64,000 nucleotides of DNA, taken from contig CAIIXF020000011.1 in the NCBI GenBank assembly GCA_903813345.2, forward strand, positions 7,094,571 through 7,158,570, read 5' to 3'. The position numbers and the translations under genes were made by a program. This DNA is from Owenia fusiformis. Taxonomy: Eukaryota; Annelida; Polychaeta; Sabellida; Oweniidae. The notes under the pieces were generated by a model, which saw nothing but the letters and a program-made list of their open reading frames with translations, was not told the DNA's origin and made no database searches. Shown here piece by piece: positions 23,058 to 34,500 of this stretch. Position 1 is the stretch's first letter. Every line of letters begins with the position of its first letter.

Positions 23058-23679
23058 TAATAAATAATATAGGCCTAAATAAAAAAAATTGATAAAATAT
23101 GAAAAATAACATTTTAAGAGAATGATATTTTGTTTAAAAAAAACATATGAATTTATCTCATTCTTTATATGACCTTCGTTTACTAAAATAAATGATACAT
23201 GGGCCATATATGAGCATTTGTGGAATTCGGATTTTGAAAGATGCCATTGCCTTATAATATAAACTACATGTAGATTTAAACTATTGGAACATAAGACGGA
23301 CACAATCACTACTTATTTGAGGTTCAAAATATAAATTGGGTTTTATACCTATTTAGTCTTTTGTTCAAAATTGAAGAATAGTCTGTCCTTTCCGAGTTCC
23401 GAATTAATTTTTTGAAAAACGCTATTCGTGTATTTAGTCGTTCGCTTTTGTTGCATTGACAAGCATTGACAAGCATTGACAAGCAGGTGATTAAATAAGC
23501 AGGTGATTAAATTTGAACCAAGTCTGCAATTTGACTTATAAACAGGTTTAAATCGAGAAAATTCTCGAACACAGGCAGTTCCTATACACTTTATTAGACG
23601 CTGTCGACTTGAATAGTCATAGGCTATAAGCACTTGCGCACTTGATATACTTTTGCTTTGCTTTTCTGTGTATCTGCAG

Positions 23680-25454
23680 TCAGTGGCCATGTTAATTCAG
23701 CGACATGCAACAGTAATGAACAGATGAAGTGCACAATGTCATGTGATTGTGAAGGTGATATATAATATAATAATATAATATATAATATAATTAATAGTTC
23801 CTCTACATCATTAGACTGAACCACTGAAAAATTCGGACTCTTACACTTTCAAACTATTTATCTTGCACCTGCACCTAATAAAAGCACAAAATCAACTGCC
23901 TTTTTCTATTGGTAAGAATCGGGAACAAAATATCAAAACATGTCCAATGATTAGCCGTCACTCTATTTGTCATGCCCTTTGTTAACAGTTAAATCAACTA
24001 ACACAAAACCCAAAACAGAAAATACTATGAAAAGGGCTATACATTGTTACTAATGGCCCCGTCAGACCGCGTTGCCGTCCTTACCGCGCTGGTGCGAACA
24101 TATGGCCACCAGAAAATCCACAAGGTCGCCGGCAAACTTTTATGTTTATGTTTCATTTATTTTTAATGCTAAACAAAACAAACTTTACATAGCCCCCTAT
24201 CACACCAAACTAGTTCCCAACCGTTCTTTCCAGTCAAAAAGTCGTAAGACGGGCTAAATGGCTGTGGTCGGGAAATGTCTAAAATAATTACCTACTTCGT
24301 TCATAAACAGTCTTTAATACGTCCACCTCAGTCGCAGTTCGTTCAGGTTGCATCATATGTGTGTGCACACATAAGTTGCATTTGGCATTCGATTGCACAA
24401 CGTCGTTAACGCGTCCATGGTAGGGTCGAAGTACGGCAATAACGATTGTCGTCTATATCTAGTAGCTCACTCGTTTGAAGTACGTTGTGGTTCACACGAT
24501 CTAATTACAGAACGATATGGTCGCCATCAAAATTTTGAAATGGTTCAAAATTATAAATACATTGTTGTCGCATGAGAACGTCCCTGAAGTTCGGAAATAG
24601 ACCGTAGAAAGTTGCATCTACGTGCATTTGCACATAGTTTAGAACCAGTTCGGCATTGAAGAACGCCGTCGCCGTGGCAGCGCAGTAAGGACGCCACGGT
24701 TCTGACGGGGTTAAAACTTTATGATAACGTCCGTTAATTTCTTCTTGAAGGTCAGCCCAACTAAACTTCTGGTTTACTCCATGATTGATGTTTTGTAGCT
24801 AAATATTTGACCGATTGTTGCGTTGATCCCTCATTCACTGGTGTAATAAACATCAAAACACGTGAAGGGAAAATATTCAACGCATACTGTGACCAGGGTT
24901 GGACTTACGCATTCAAACGATTTGACGGCTCAGAGGATTTCTACCGCACTTGGGTTGAGTATCAACATGGCTTTGGTAAGACAGATGGTGAGCATTTCAT
25001 TGGATTGGATAACCTTGCCAGTTTTGTGAAGGGGCGTAAGTGCAAAGTGCGAATTGATTTAAAAGCATGGCCTCCCGTATCCCCAGCTAAAAGATTTGCC
25101 GAATATTCAATATTCAATGTCGCCGACGAGAACGACAAGTACCGTCTTACCATTGGTGGCTACAATGGGACAGCTGGTGATTCAATGATAATACCCCACA
25201 ATGATCAACCCTTTTCAACCCACGATCAGGATAATGACAAGGCCGATACATTAAATTGTGCGGTGCATTATAAAGGAGCATGGTGGTACAATGCTTGTCA
25301 CCATTCAAACCTGTTTGGTTCGTATGTGCAAGGACCAAATTGCCCGAGAAATGCCGAGTGCGTTGCATGGCACGACTGGCCTACACTCATTGGAACACCC
25401 CACAATCATATGTACTCGTTCAAAGAGGCATCCATGAAAATACATTGCTGTTAG
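23680..25454 (+). CDS. FReD gene B4, exons 2 and 3 only
   Basis: Exon 2 is 23680-23754 and exon 3 is 24799-25454; splice sites and phase match B2. The frame is fully open: the four-cysteine module joins a 216-residue FReD with DQDND, NCA and WWYNACHH. Its own signal exon lies inverted upstream, so no conventional secreted product starts here. Against B2 the exon shows five changes in the first half, all silent, and eight in the second half, six of them replacing residues (S-N, S-A, F-L, A-V, A-S, A-V). A transcript from A3 could splice exon 1 (16517-16577) to B4 exon 2 in phase, but that is speculation. Function is uncertain. Confidence 0.75.
24055..24712. mobile_element. DNA element with CCCCGTCAGA ends in intron 2 of B4
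   Basis: This copy of the B2 element at 12694-13316 retains both inverted ends and has an extra stretch of about 34 bp near 24485 (TTGTGGTTCACACGATC). Confidence 0.7.
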
Positions 25455-25485
25455 ATTCTGGATCAAACTTTCTGTATCAAAACAC

Positions 25486-25491
25486 AATAAA
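25486..25491 (+). terminator. Poly(A) signal AATAAA of B4
   Basis: AATAAA begins 32 bp after the stop, as in B2. Confidence 0.6.
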
Positions 25492-26523
25492 ATGCATTTG
25501 TTGATGTTTAATCAGCACTAGTATTCTGTACATTTTTATCTCTATAACGCACACATGTGTATGCTCACCGTGTGAGCAAATTCTTTCAGTTAGAGCCACA
25601 TAACTTTTTAATTGGTGCTGTCACAAAAAGATCGCTAAAAATTAATTATTAATTAACTCTGTTGAAACTAATATTTAAAAAACCTTTGGAGTAAATTCAT
25701 AGTTAAAGACTTCCTTAATATAAAAGTTTAAAAACTATTTACTGTTCCTTAATTTATTCATTATTGTGTAGGGGTAATGTATTTTCTCTTAACAGCTCCC
25801 CGACTGTAGTCTCCACATCTGCACAATGAATCAATCAATACCTTTACCATACGCTGATATGTACATATGTAGTGGGTAGAACATATACCCGCATATTCTA
25901 ATTAGTCGAGATTCCATTCTATAACACTCTCCCATCAAAAGTTACAGGTCAAATCTTCCGTGAACGGAATAGGTTAGAATATGAATCCCAGATCTCAACT
26001 GAGGATTACGCAATGCTACAACTTTTTATCCCGTACTTGGATGTGTTACGGTAACATAAAGCCGGTTTGTAAAAACTTATATTTTCATCAGCGGGCAGAT
26101 ATATAGCTTTATCCCATACTTGGACGTGTTACAGGTACATAAAGCCGGTTTGTAAAAACTTATATTTTCATCAGCGGGCAGATATAGCTTTACGTCCCGC
26201 TCCGACCGGGCAGATATAGTATATCTGCCCGCTACGTCATAATCGCCGCTCGCATATTTGTTCATAATTTGTAACGTTCGCGTAATGAATGTAAACGACA
26301 ATGGAGAAAACACAGACAATCAGGATCTGTTTGATGGTTTCAAAAAGAGAAGGAGCGTCCACTTAATCAATCAGAAATTTGAGAAAATAAATGTGGGAAT
26401 ATTTGAGAGAACAGGAAAATCCGTCCACGGCCAAGAAAACTAAACTGGACATGAATATTCTAAAATATTTCCACGATTGAACAATGTTAACCAGCTGACC
26501 AAGATTGGTATGGGATAAACATA

Positions 26524-26664
26524 TTATCCTATAGTCGGTTCAGGATATTGGGATTATCCCTTGGCCAATATAATATATTTTTCCTCGGGACCTGCGGCCC
26601 TCGGGCAAATATATTATATTTGCCTCGGGATAATCCCAATATCCTGAACCTCATATAGGATAAT
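26524..26664. repeat. Long hairpin with GC-rich loop
   Basis: The arms carry ATCCTATAGTCGG and GGATATTGGGATTATCCC and are separated by CTCGGGACCTGCGGCCC. The arms are nearly perfect inverted copies. Confidence 0.8.
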
Positions 26665-26981
26665 CTCTATTTACGTCCCGCTCCGAGTGGGCAGATATAG
26701 TATATCTGCCCGCTACGTCATAATTGCTGTTCTTTTTTGTAACGTTCGCATACTGTAAAAGACAATGGAGAAAAACGCAGACAATCGCGATCTGTTTGAT
26801 GCTTTAAAGAAGGGAAGGAGCAGTATGCCCCGTTAATAATCAAAGATTTGAACAGGAAAATCCGGCTACGGACAAGAATACAAAACTGGACATGAATATT
26901 TTAAAATAATTCCATGGTTGGTTGCAAAGTTTCTGAACTTTGGCCAATTGAACAATGTGATTGGTATGGGATAAACAGATC

Positions 26982-27118
26982 ATCCTATAGTCGGTTCAGT
27001 ATATTGGGATTATCCCTTGGCCAATATGATATATCTACCCTCGGGACCTACGGCCCTCGGGCAGATATATTATATTGGCCTCGGGATAATCCCAATATCT
27101 TGAACCTCATATAGGATA
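26982..27118. repeat. Second long hairpin with GC-rich loop
   Basis: A diverged copy of the hairpin at 26524, with the same arms and the loop CTCGGGACCTACGGCCC. Confidence 0.8.
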
Positions 27119-27757
27119 ATCTCTATGTATGCATCTTTAGTGAAATCATATCCATCCCATCGTGGTAAGCCACGCCCTCTCCATCTCTATCCTTCCGGAG
27201 TGTGATGCAACAGAGAGAGATGCTATGAGTATCAGAATGTATCCATCCAGATTAGCTGCTGTTTGAGCTACTAGATATAGTACGACTAACACTCGCGGCT
27301 GTTAATCTGTTAAATTGTATACAAAGCCGAAATTTCTCGAGTAACCCCAAAATTAAATTGTCGTTAAAATGGGATCTGTGACAAACTATGTAACATTAAG
27401 TACTTTTAGCTGTAGAGGGGCTGTCGTTGTTTTTGATACGCTGTATATTCCAATTCAAAGCATGTGTTGTTTCCATGTATTTTTCAGTCGTGTTTATATA
27501 TTTTGGTGGGAATATTGTTATACTAGTCACATTTTGAGACAATCCAACAGTTACTTAAGAAGAGGGTTACGTTTAAACTAATTACTGCATTTTACTTTTG
27601 CTGCCCTAACTTGCAAACAGTTACTTTAGTTAAGTTGAAATTGCTGACTTTCACCCTTCCATTCCTTCTCGTAAAGAACTTGCAACGTCTGCAATGAAAT
27701 AACTTTTACTTTGTACGACTGACAAAACAGGGGATACGTTGATACGATACTATCATC

Positions 27758-27847
27758 ATGCCTCAGGAACCGGAGCCAGAACCAGAGCTGGACTCTGCCA
27801 TAGCACCTACTGCTTCGACCACTGACTTCAACTGGGATGAGTTCTAA
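27758..27847 (+). other. Small acidic ORF of 29 codons, possible last exon
   Basis: MPQEPEPEPELDSAIAP is followed by a tail ending DFNWDEF and a stop. AAAACAG|GGG just upstream could be a splice acceptor, and the composition (Glu/Pro then Asp/Trp) is protein-like. No homologue was recognised and there is no second copy in the window. Confidence 0.2.
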
Positions 27848-27960
27848 CTTGGACAGGAGGTACATGTAGCGTAGGGTAGGAGGAGGCTGAAAAATCTTCC
27901 CATAGCATTGTGAGCTCAATGGTGATGATTGTCCTGCTGTGTTTTTGACATCAGCAACAT

Positions 27961-28056
27961 GACAGGACGGAGCTTGATAGCTACTATCTCCTGTGGGAAG
28001 ACGAGTTTCTGGAAGAGGCCAGTAGGTACCTTGGAAAGAATGTTAGACTAAAGTAG
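27961..28056 (+). pseudogene. Short conserved coding-like segment, copy 2
   Basis: It reads DRTELDSYYLLWEDEF then LEEASRYLGKNVRLK and a stop, in the same frame as the 14655 copy. It was duplicated with the spacer. The origin is unknown. Confidence 0.3.
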
Positions 28057-28389
28057 AGTAAGGGGAAAAATGGCTTCTAGGGGACATTTCTTCCTTCTTT
28101 GACGTAAGTCTTGGTCTTGTTCTGTCTTTACTGCTGTGTTTTAGACAAGTCTTTACTTGTCTACCCATTTGGCTATTTCTCGGAGGACCATGTCGCCATA
28201 TGTATCGTCCATCAGTGAGAGATCTATATATAAGGGCAACTACTGAGTAGATTTAATGTATATACTTAGTAGCCACACGTGACAAAAAGTTTTTTTTGGT
28301 CTTTGGTCTCAGGGGCTGATTTTTATGAATTTTTAGGGGATAATTCTAATGAAAAGCCAGTTATAGTTATAATATTTAGATATCGTCGT

Positions 28390-28803
28390 ATGAGAATAAT
28401 AATGTCCCAAGTGCCATTTTTGAAAAAATGAGATTTTCACAGATTTCCACTATTAAAATCATCCTCTTTCTTACTATGATATTCCCTTACCTTTATCTCC
28501 TCTCAATAGCCTGCTTTTCGGTGTAAAATTATCCCAACTCCATAAAATTCAAAAATACAATTTGACTTTGTTCTATGTATCACTTTAACCAATCAAATTG
28601 TTTGAATTACACCATGTGACTAAGAATTATTATATTACAATTTTAAACTGAGATTTAAATTTATTTTTGAAAAAAAACGAATTGAGAAATCTGTGTCCAT
28701 TGAAAATATAGCAAAATGGACATAGCTCAGCTTTAATCTTTCAATGTTATGAAAAACTCGGAATTGAATTGTCAAATATAAGTTGGGACATTTTTATTCT
28801 CAC
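28390..28803. mobile_element. MITE-like insertion with GTCCCAA ends
   Basis: The inverted ends are TGAGAATAATAATGTCCCAA and TTGGGACATTTTTATTCTCA. The matching site near 15030 is uninterrupted. The interior is AT-rich and noncoding. Confidence 0.65.
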
Positions 28804-29757
28804 AGGGCGATATTTAGATAAAGATTCTAATCTTTAGAACTAGTATTAATTCGATACAACAGGCTGGCATGACAAGTTTATCACAATTGTAATTTTATTT
28901 GAATTTCACATCCAAGCTTACGTGGGAGAAACATGTTAATATTTGTTGTCATAATTGAAATTTCAACCAGAAAAACAAAGTAATTAAGTATTGTCCTATA
29001 TACTATTAAGTCTTTTGACAATGTTTTAATGTTGTTTCGCAATGTGCTTATTTCTACTAACAATAGAGTTCGCATTGCATTTTGAACAATTGAAAAACAT
29101 TAAATTAAGTGAATATTGTTATATACTTTTACAATTTTTTATTGCATTAAAAAAACGAGCAATAAAAATGAATATAATGCGATATCATTCAAGCTAGAGT
29201 GTTAATTCAACGTACGAAGTCAATAGCGTTCATAAGCATCCAAATACAAGCTGGGCCAAAAACTCATTTTTCTTTTTTATACTTATTTATCATAATTGTC
29301 TAACATTAATTAATAGGGTAGAAGATGTATCAGTGCATTGCCACATACCAAAAGTGTTCATTGGAAATATTGTATATAAAGTGCTTCTCTCAAAAAACAA
29401 GAATTTACGGCCTGAGAACAGCTAAACTCAATCTATTTTTATTATTTTCCGGTGTAAAAGGGTAGGAGGTCCTATCAAATTATGGTCCTACTCTCCATTG
29501 ATTTATATGGTGACGTTAATACAACTCTTTCCATCATTATCTTATACGCAATCAGGGCCAGTAAGGGCCGTTAAGAAAGGGGACCATAATTCATGGGGGA
29601 CCATCATTTCTTTCACACCGGAATACAAAGAATTACGTTTAGTGTGGCAAAGCGTTTTACATCAGATATTCATAATCAATAGTGATATCTGGCCTTAATT
29701 AGGACCGTTTTCATTTTTCCATTTGTTTTGCACAAAAAGATCGTACGACGAGATGTA

Positions 29758-30332
29758 CAGGGTGGTCAAAAAACGGAAACCCTGGATTTTCCTCGTATCT
29801 TTGTCATTTTAGGAAATCACTCCCTGATACATGTAGTTTCACACATTTGTACATAATTCACTTTCTTACCACCCTACCATATTTCATGACCATTAGACTA
29901 ATAGCCACAATTTTAGAACACTTTGAACAACATGCTTCGGGTTTAGGCATAATCGCATTGTAGTCAAAACCTGCACAGTTGCCCGAATGCATTCCTCAGC
30001 AGGTATGGCCTGAATGCTGAATGACATCGAGTATCTCACTTTTGAGGTTTGCAATAGTATTGAGGTTATTCTCATTCACTCTATTTTTGTCCACAGGTAG
30101 GGACATGTTGGACTACGTGTGTAGGTTTGCCTCAAGCGCAATAGTGGCCACTTTGGCATATGTTCTCTAAAGTGCTACAACATTGTGACTATCACTCTGA
30201 TGGTCATGAAATATAATAGGCTGGTAGAGAATTGAATGATGTACAAATGGGCAAAACAGCAGGTAGTTATTTCTTAAAATGACAAAGATATGAGGAAAAT
30301 GGTACAAGTGTTTCCATTTTTTGACCACCCTG
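29758..30332. mobile_element. Tc1/mariner-type MITE upstream of A5
   Basis: A complete copy of the 1869-2430 element, with CAGGGTGGTC ends and TA on both sides. Confidence 0.75.
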
Positions 30333-30717
30333 TATATAGAACATCTTCAAATGTAAAATGGTTTTGGATGTTAGTCTTAAAAATATCAAATAACGGTTAT
30401 TAACCATAATTAGGGTGAAATCGATGGTATATTGTGGTAATGTTTTGAAAATATTTTATAAATTATCGAAGGATTGATATCTTTATCATCCCGGGGTCAT
30501 TATAATACGTGTTTTTAGGAAAGAGAAGAAAATAAACGCGTTTTTTGACCCAACCTGTAGAATGGAACAGTGATGTGATGCTAGACTACGTGACTTTCTA
30601 TTCGTAAAGCTCTGAAACGCATCATTGTCATTTATGCAGTTAGAACTTATCATTTCAAATCAGACGCGCAGTTGAATTCAAACATTGATGACAACTTACA
30701 CAGGAGCTTTTAGAAAG

Positions 30718-33240
30718 ATGCATCTTTTGACATTGCTGTTTGGATCGATCCTTGTCTTCATGGTTGGTCACTCACAAGGTAAATATGGCAATCATAAATG
30801 AATGGCATTAGCATTGATTTTTTAATTGTTTCTCTGCTCATAAGTTAAGCTGTAGATTATAGTTTGGCTCAGTTAAAGAATATAGTCTCGTTTGACTATG
30901 TTCTTTCCGAGTTTGGAAATGAAATAATGTTTGATAGACATTTACCTGTTTTTACTGTATATCTGCAGTCTGTGGCCATGTTAATTCAGCGACATGCAAC
31001 AGTAATGAACAGATGAAGTGTACGATGTCATGTGATTGTGAAGGTAAGCAAGGGATACTGTATATAGTTTCTCTAAGGATAGAATTAGACGATTGAATAA
31101 CTGAAAAATTCGAACTGTTAATTGTTATAAACTTTTAATTAGGTGCCTATGCTGAATAAAAGTACAAAATCAACTGCCCTCTTTTGATGAATGCTCATTT
31201 ATGTCAGAATTAGGAACAACATATCAATATATTCTAATATGTCCCATGAATAGCAACCACTCTTTTTTGTCATTTCCTTGTTTAGTTCATAGCAGTTGAA
31301 TTAATTGATAAAAAAATAAAAAAGGGCTTTACTAGTATATCATTTCTAAAGGCCCCGTCAGACCGTGGTGGCGTCCTTGCTGCACTGTTGCGACCGTATG
31401 GCGTCCAGAAAATGTACGAGGTAACCGGCAAATGTTAACACAAAACGAGAAATGTCCCAAAAATTACAAACATTTTCCCAGGGCGCGTCCGTCACGACCT
31501 ATCGTGCTTATGGCGTTTCTATAGAGATCTGAACACCAAGTTGGTCGGCTCGTAGCTGACCGCGGAGGCCGTTGTCGCCTATGGCTGGCCAAGTGGTACA
31601 AAGTTACGTCGTTATGCTTAGAACCGTAAGGTCGTAAATGTACGACTGCAAGAACGTAAATATACGACCATAAGGTCGTTAATTTACGTCCTTAGGGTCG
31701 TTATTATCGGTTCCAAGAACGTAAATTAACGTCCTCATAGTCGTAATGTTTACGACCGTAAGGTCGTAAATAAACGACCGCAAGAACGTAAATGTACGAC
31801 CATAAGGTCGTTAATTTACGTCCTTAAGGTCGTTATTATCGGTTCCAAGAACGTAAATTAACGACCTCATAGTCTTAATGTTTACGACCGTAAGGCCGTA
31901 AATGTACGACCTCAAGAACGTCAAGATTGTGAAAACTTACTGACGTAAATTTACGACCTTACACCGTGTTATACGACCTTACTGACGTAAATTTACGACC
32001 TTACGACCGTGTTATACGACCTTACTGACGTAAATTTACAACCTTACGACTGTGTTATACGACCTTACTGACGTAAATTTACGACCTTACGACCGTGTTA
32101 TTACGACCTTACTGACGTAAATTTACGACCTTACGACCGTGTTATACGACCTTACTGACGTACATTTACGACCTTACGACCGTGTTATACGACCTTACTG
32201 ACGTAAATTTACGACCTTACGACCGTGTTGAAAGACATTATGGTGGTAAACATAACGACGTGACATTGTACCATTTGGCCAGCCATAGTCGCCATGGAGC
32301 CACCGTTGAAAATGTTACAATTTTTGCAACGTCTTTGCCACGTTTACCACATGTGTACCGCGTGTATTACGTTCATGGCAATGTTACCACACTTGTCTCA
32401 CGACATTCACGACTTTTGTCTCCACGCTTATGGCGATCTTGACGTGCTCGGAGACCATATTTCGTCGCCGAGGCAGCGCAGTTAGGACGCCACGACTCTC
32501 ATTAAGTTCTTAATGATGAAGTCCATTTTCTTCGTTAACGTCAGCCCAAGTAAACTTCTCATGGTTTACTCTATGATTGATGTTTTTCAGCTAAGTATTT
32601 GACCGATTGTTGCGCCGATCCCTCATTCACTGGTGTAATAAACATCAAAACAGGAGAAGGCAAAATATTTAATGCGTACTGTGACCAGGGTTGGACTTAC
32701 GCTTTTAAACGATTTGACGGCTCTGAGGATTTCTATCGCACTTGGGTTGAGTATCAACATGGCTTTGGTAAAACAGAAGGTGAACATTTCATTGGATTGG
32801 ATAACCTTGCCAGTTTTGTAAAGGGCCGTAAGTGCAAAGTGCGAATTGATTTGGAAGCATGGCCCCCTGTTTCACCGGCTAAACGATTTGCTGAATATTC
32901 AGATTTCTCCATCACTGACAAGACCGACAAGTACCGTCTCACCATTGGTGGATACAGTGGGACAGCTGGTGATTCAATGGCGTACCATAATGGGCAACAG
33001 TTTACAACATACGATCAGGATAATGATATTTCCAGTGGGAATTGTGCAAGCCTTTATAAAGGAGCGTGGTGGTACATGGGTTGCCACAATTCTAATCTAT
33101 TTGGTTTGTACGTGAAAGGACCGGTTTGCCCAAAGTATGCCCAATGTGTCGCATGGAATAAATGGCCAACAAAAATTGCATCCCCTAATAATCAGCACTA
33201 CTCATTTAAGAAGGCGTCATTGAAGATACATTGCTGTTAA
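30718..33240 (+). CDS. Secreted fibrinogen-related protein A5, three exons, 261 aa
   Basis: The exons are 30718-30778, 30969-31043 and 32591-33240, with phase-1 GT-AG introns; the last acceptor is TTTTTCAG. The signal and five-cysteine modules are identical in protein to A3. The FReD differs from A3 at two residues in its first half and at about 13 in the second, including DSMAYHNG, TTYDQDND, WWYMGCH, GPVCPKY and CVAWNKW. Intron 2 carries a second foldback element. It is the last gene of the array. Confidence 0.9.
31351..32497. mobile_element. Old DNA-element remnant in intron 2 of A5
   Basis: It begins GGCCCCGTCAGACCG like its counterpart in A1, and its right end is decayed. It is interrupted by the foldback element at 31580-32287. 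The A3 counterpart (17467-17899) has lost its left tip. Confidence 0.55.
31580..32287. mobile_element. Foldback transposon made of tandem palindromic repeats
   Basis: The ends are inverted copies, TATGGCTGGCCAAGTGGTAC left and GTACCATTTGGCCAGCCATA right, flanked by a perfect 6-bp duplication GTCGCC (31574-31579 and 32288-32293). A3 holds the single GTCGCC empty site. Internally there is a repeat of about 130 bp built from CGTAAGGTCGT words, then about seven copies of a 43-44 bp unit containing GACGTAAATTTACGACCTTA. It has no coding capacity. Confidence 0.85.
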
Positions 33241-33274
33241 ATTCTACTCAAATATTCTGTTCGTTATTTAGTGA

Positions 33275-33280
33275 AATAAA
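33275..33280 (+). terminator. Poly(A) signal AATAAA of A5
   Basis: Conserved position after the stop codon, as in A1 and A3. Confidence 0.7.
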
Positions 33281-33622
33281 TTACTGAATAATAATTGTTA
33301 GCAATTACTTCTTAGACATATTTCAAAAACGGCTATAGGTCTATTTGATAAATGTACTGACATGCATCAAATTAATTTGCAGGAATTTGACTTTTGGGTC
33401 ACAAACGATTGGACTATTCTAGTATCTAAGTTTCTCAAAGTTCGAAACTACGAATCAATACTTGTTATCAAAATCCCAGGAAAACCTTTAACCTGTTCAA
33501 CTTGAAATTTGTACAGATGCAAGAGCAGACTAGTGCCAAGATCTGACTAGGTTTTTGGGCATGTTGGGTAAAGTACATAGTTACCATATTGCTCTTGCAT
33601 TTTCACTGTGTCTTGTTAAACC

Positions 33623-33781
33623 TATGATCAAGATAATGACCAGAGTGATCTATTAAATTGTGCGATGACCTATAAAGCATGGTGGTACAAGGCTAGTCAC
33701 CATGCAAACCTGTTCGGTTTGTAGTTGAAAGGACCTGCTTGCCCGAATCATGTCAGATGTATTGCATAGTATCTCATGGCC
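33623..33781 (+). pseudogene. Third FReD paralogue, C-terminal fragment, copy 3
   Basis: As at 7673 and 19021, with a TAG in the same place. Here the pocket cysteine before His has also become serine (WWYKASHH), confirming loss of constraint. Confidence 0.75.
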
Positions 33782-34079
33782 TTCTATTACCTTTTTTCTA
33801 GAGGGCATATATCTAGATGAAGACAGAAAGATATTTTATGAAAAATAGTGTAACGTTAAATTCAGATACAAAATCAGTTCCCCATAAGTCATATTTACCA
33901 TTGAAACATCTGATATTATTATATACCCCATATGTATTCTAGATGCTCATTAGCTTATTCGTGGTCACATGATATGAAATAGATGAACTAAATCCCTGGA
34001 AAGTCCTAAATCCCAGCATATGGTGAAGATAAAATGTACCAATCACCAGATAGGTCATGTGACCAGTCATTAGTACATA

Positions 34080-34500
34080 TTATTATATACCTCAAATGTA
34101 TTCTAGATGCTCATTGGCTTATTCATGGTCACATGACATGGAATAGATGAACTAATTCCCTGGAAAGTCCTAAATCCCTGCTTTCAGGGAAGATGAATTG
34201 TACTAATCACCAGTTAGGTCATGTGACCAGTCAATAGTACATTTTATCTTCCCCCAAATCTGAGATTATAGGAGTTGAATGGTAAAATGCCTTTAAATGC
34301 CAATAAGAACCTGTGAACATTTGATATTGAAATGAAAAGACTTCTCATTTTGTTTTTGTTTACAGAGTACTTATCAGGTATATAATAAAACAAATAGTGA
34401 CTGCCACATTTTCAGGAAATAGTGTAAAAATTTTCCTCTCGGGAATATCCTGTCCACTGACTTGTTCCCTCGGCCTGCAGCCTCGGGAACACTATTTGTA
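34080..34500. repeat. Local duplication in the A5 spacer
   Basis: A block of about 400 bp beginning TATTATATACC and containing TCTAGATGCTCATTGGC repeats the sequence at 33915-34080 and its continuation, which is single in the A1 and A3 spacers. It ends with a short CTCGGCCTGCAGCCTCGGG palindrome. Confidence 0.6.

Larger units (their letters stand above)
26191..27126 (+). mobile_element. Tandem pair of palindrome-bearing units with recombinase-like ORF scraps
   Basis: Two units of about 460 bp (26191-26668 and 26671-27126) each start TTTACGTCCCGCTCCGA, then a GGGCAGATATAG..CTATATCTGCCC-type palindrome, a short ORF scrap and a long hairpin. The scraps read DNQDLFDGFKK or DNRDLFDALKK, then QENPSTAKKTKLDMNI or QENPATDKNTKLDMNI. 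This resembles the N-terminus of Crypton/DUF3504-type tyrosine recombinase proteins, but that match is from memory and tentative. Both copies have stops. Confidence 0.45.
25930..27945. other. 2-kb insertion in the spacer after B4
   Basis: The spacer after B2 runs directly from the GGAGATTCCATTCTA block to the AACATGTCAAAACGG block, whereas here about 2 kb intervenes. The insert holds tandem and palindromic repeats and decayed coding fragments, listed separately. Confidence 0.6.
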
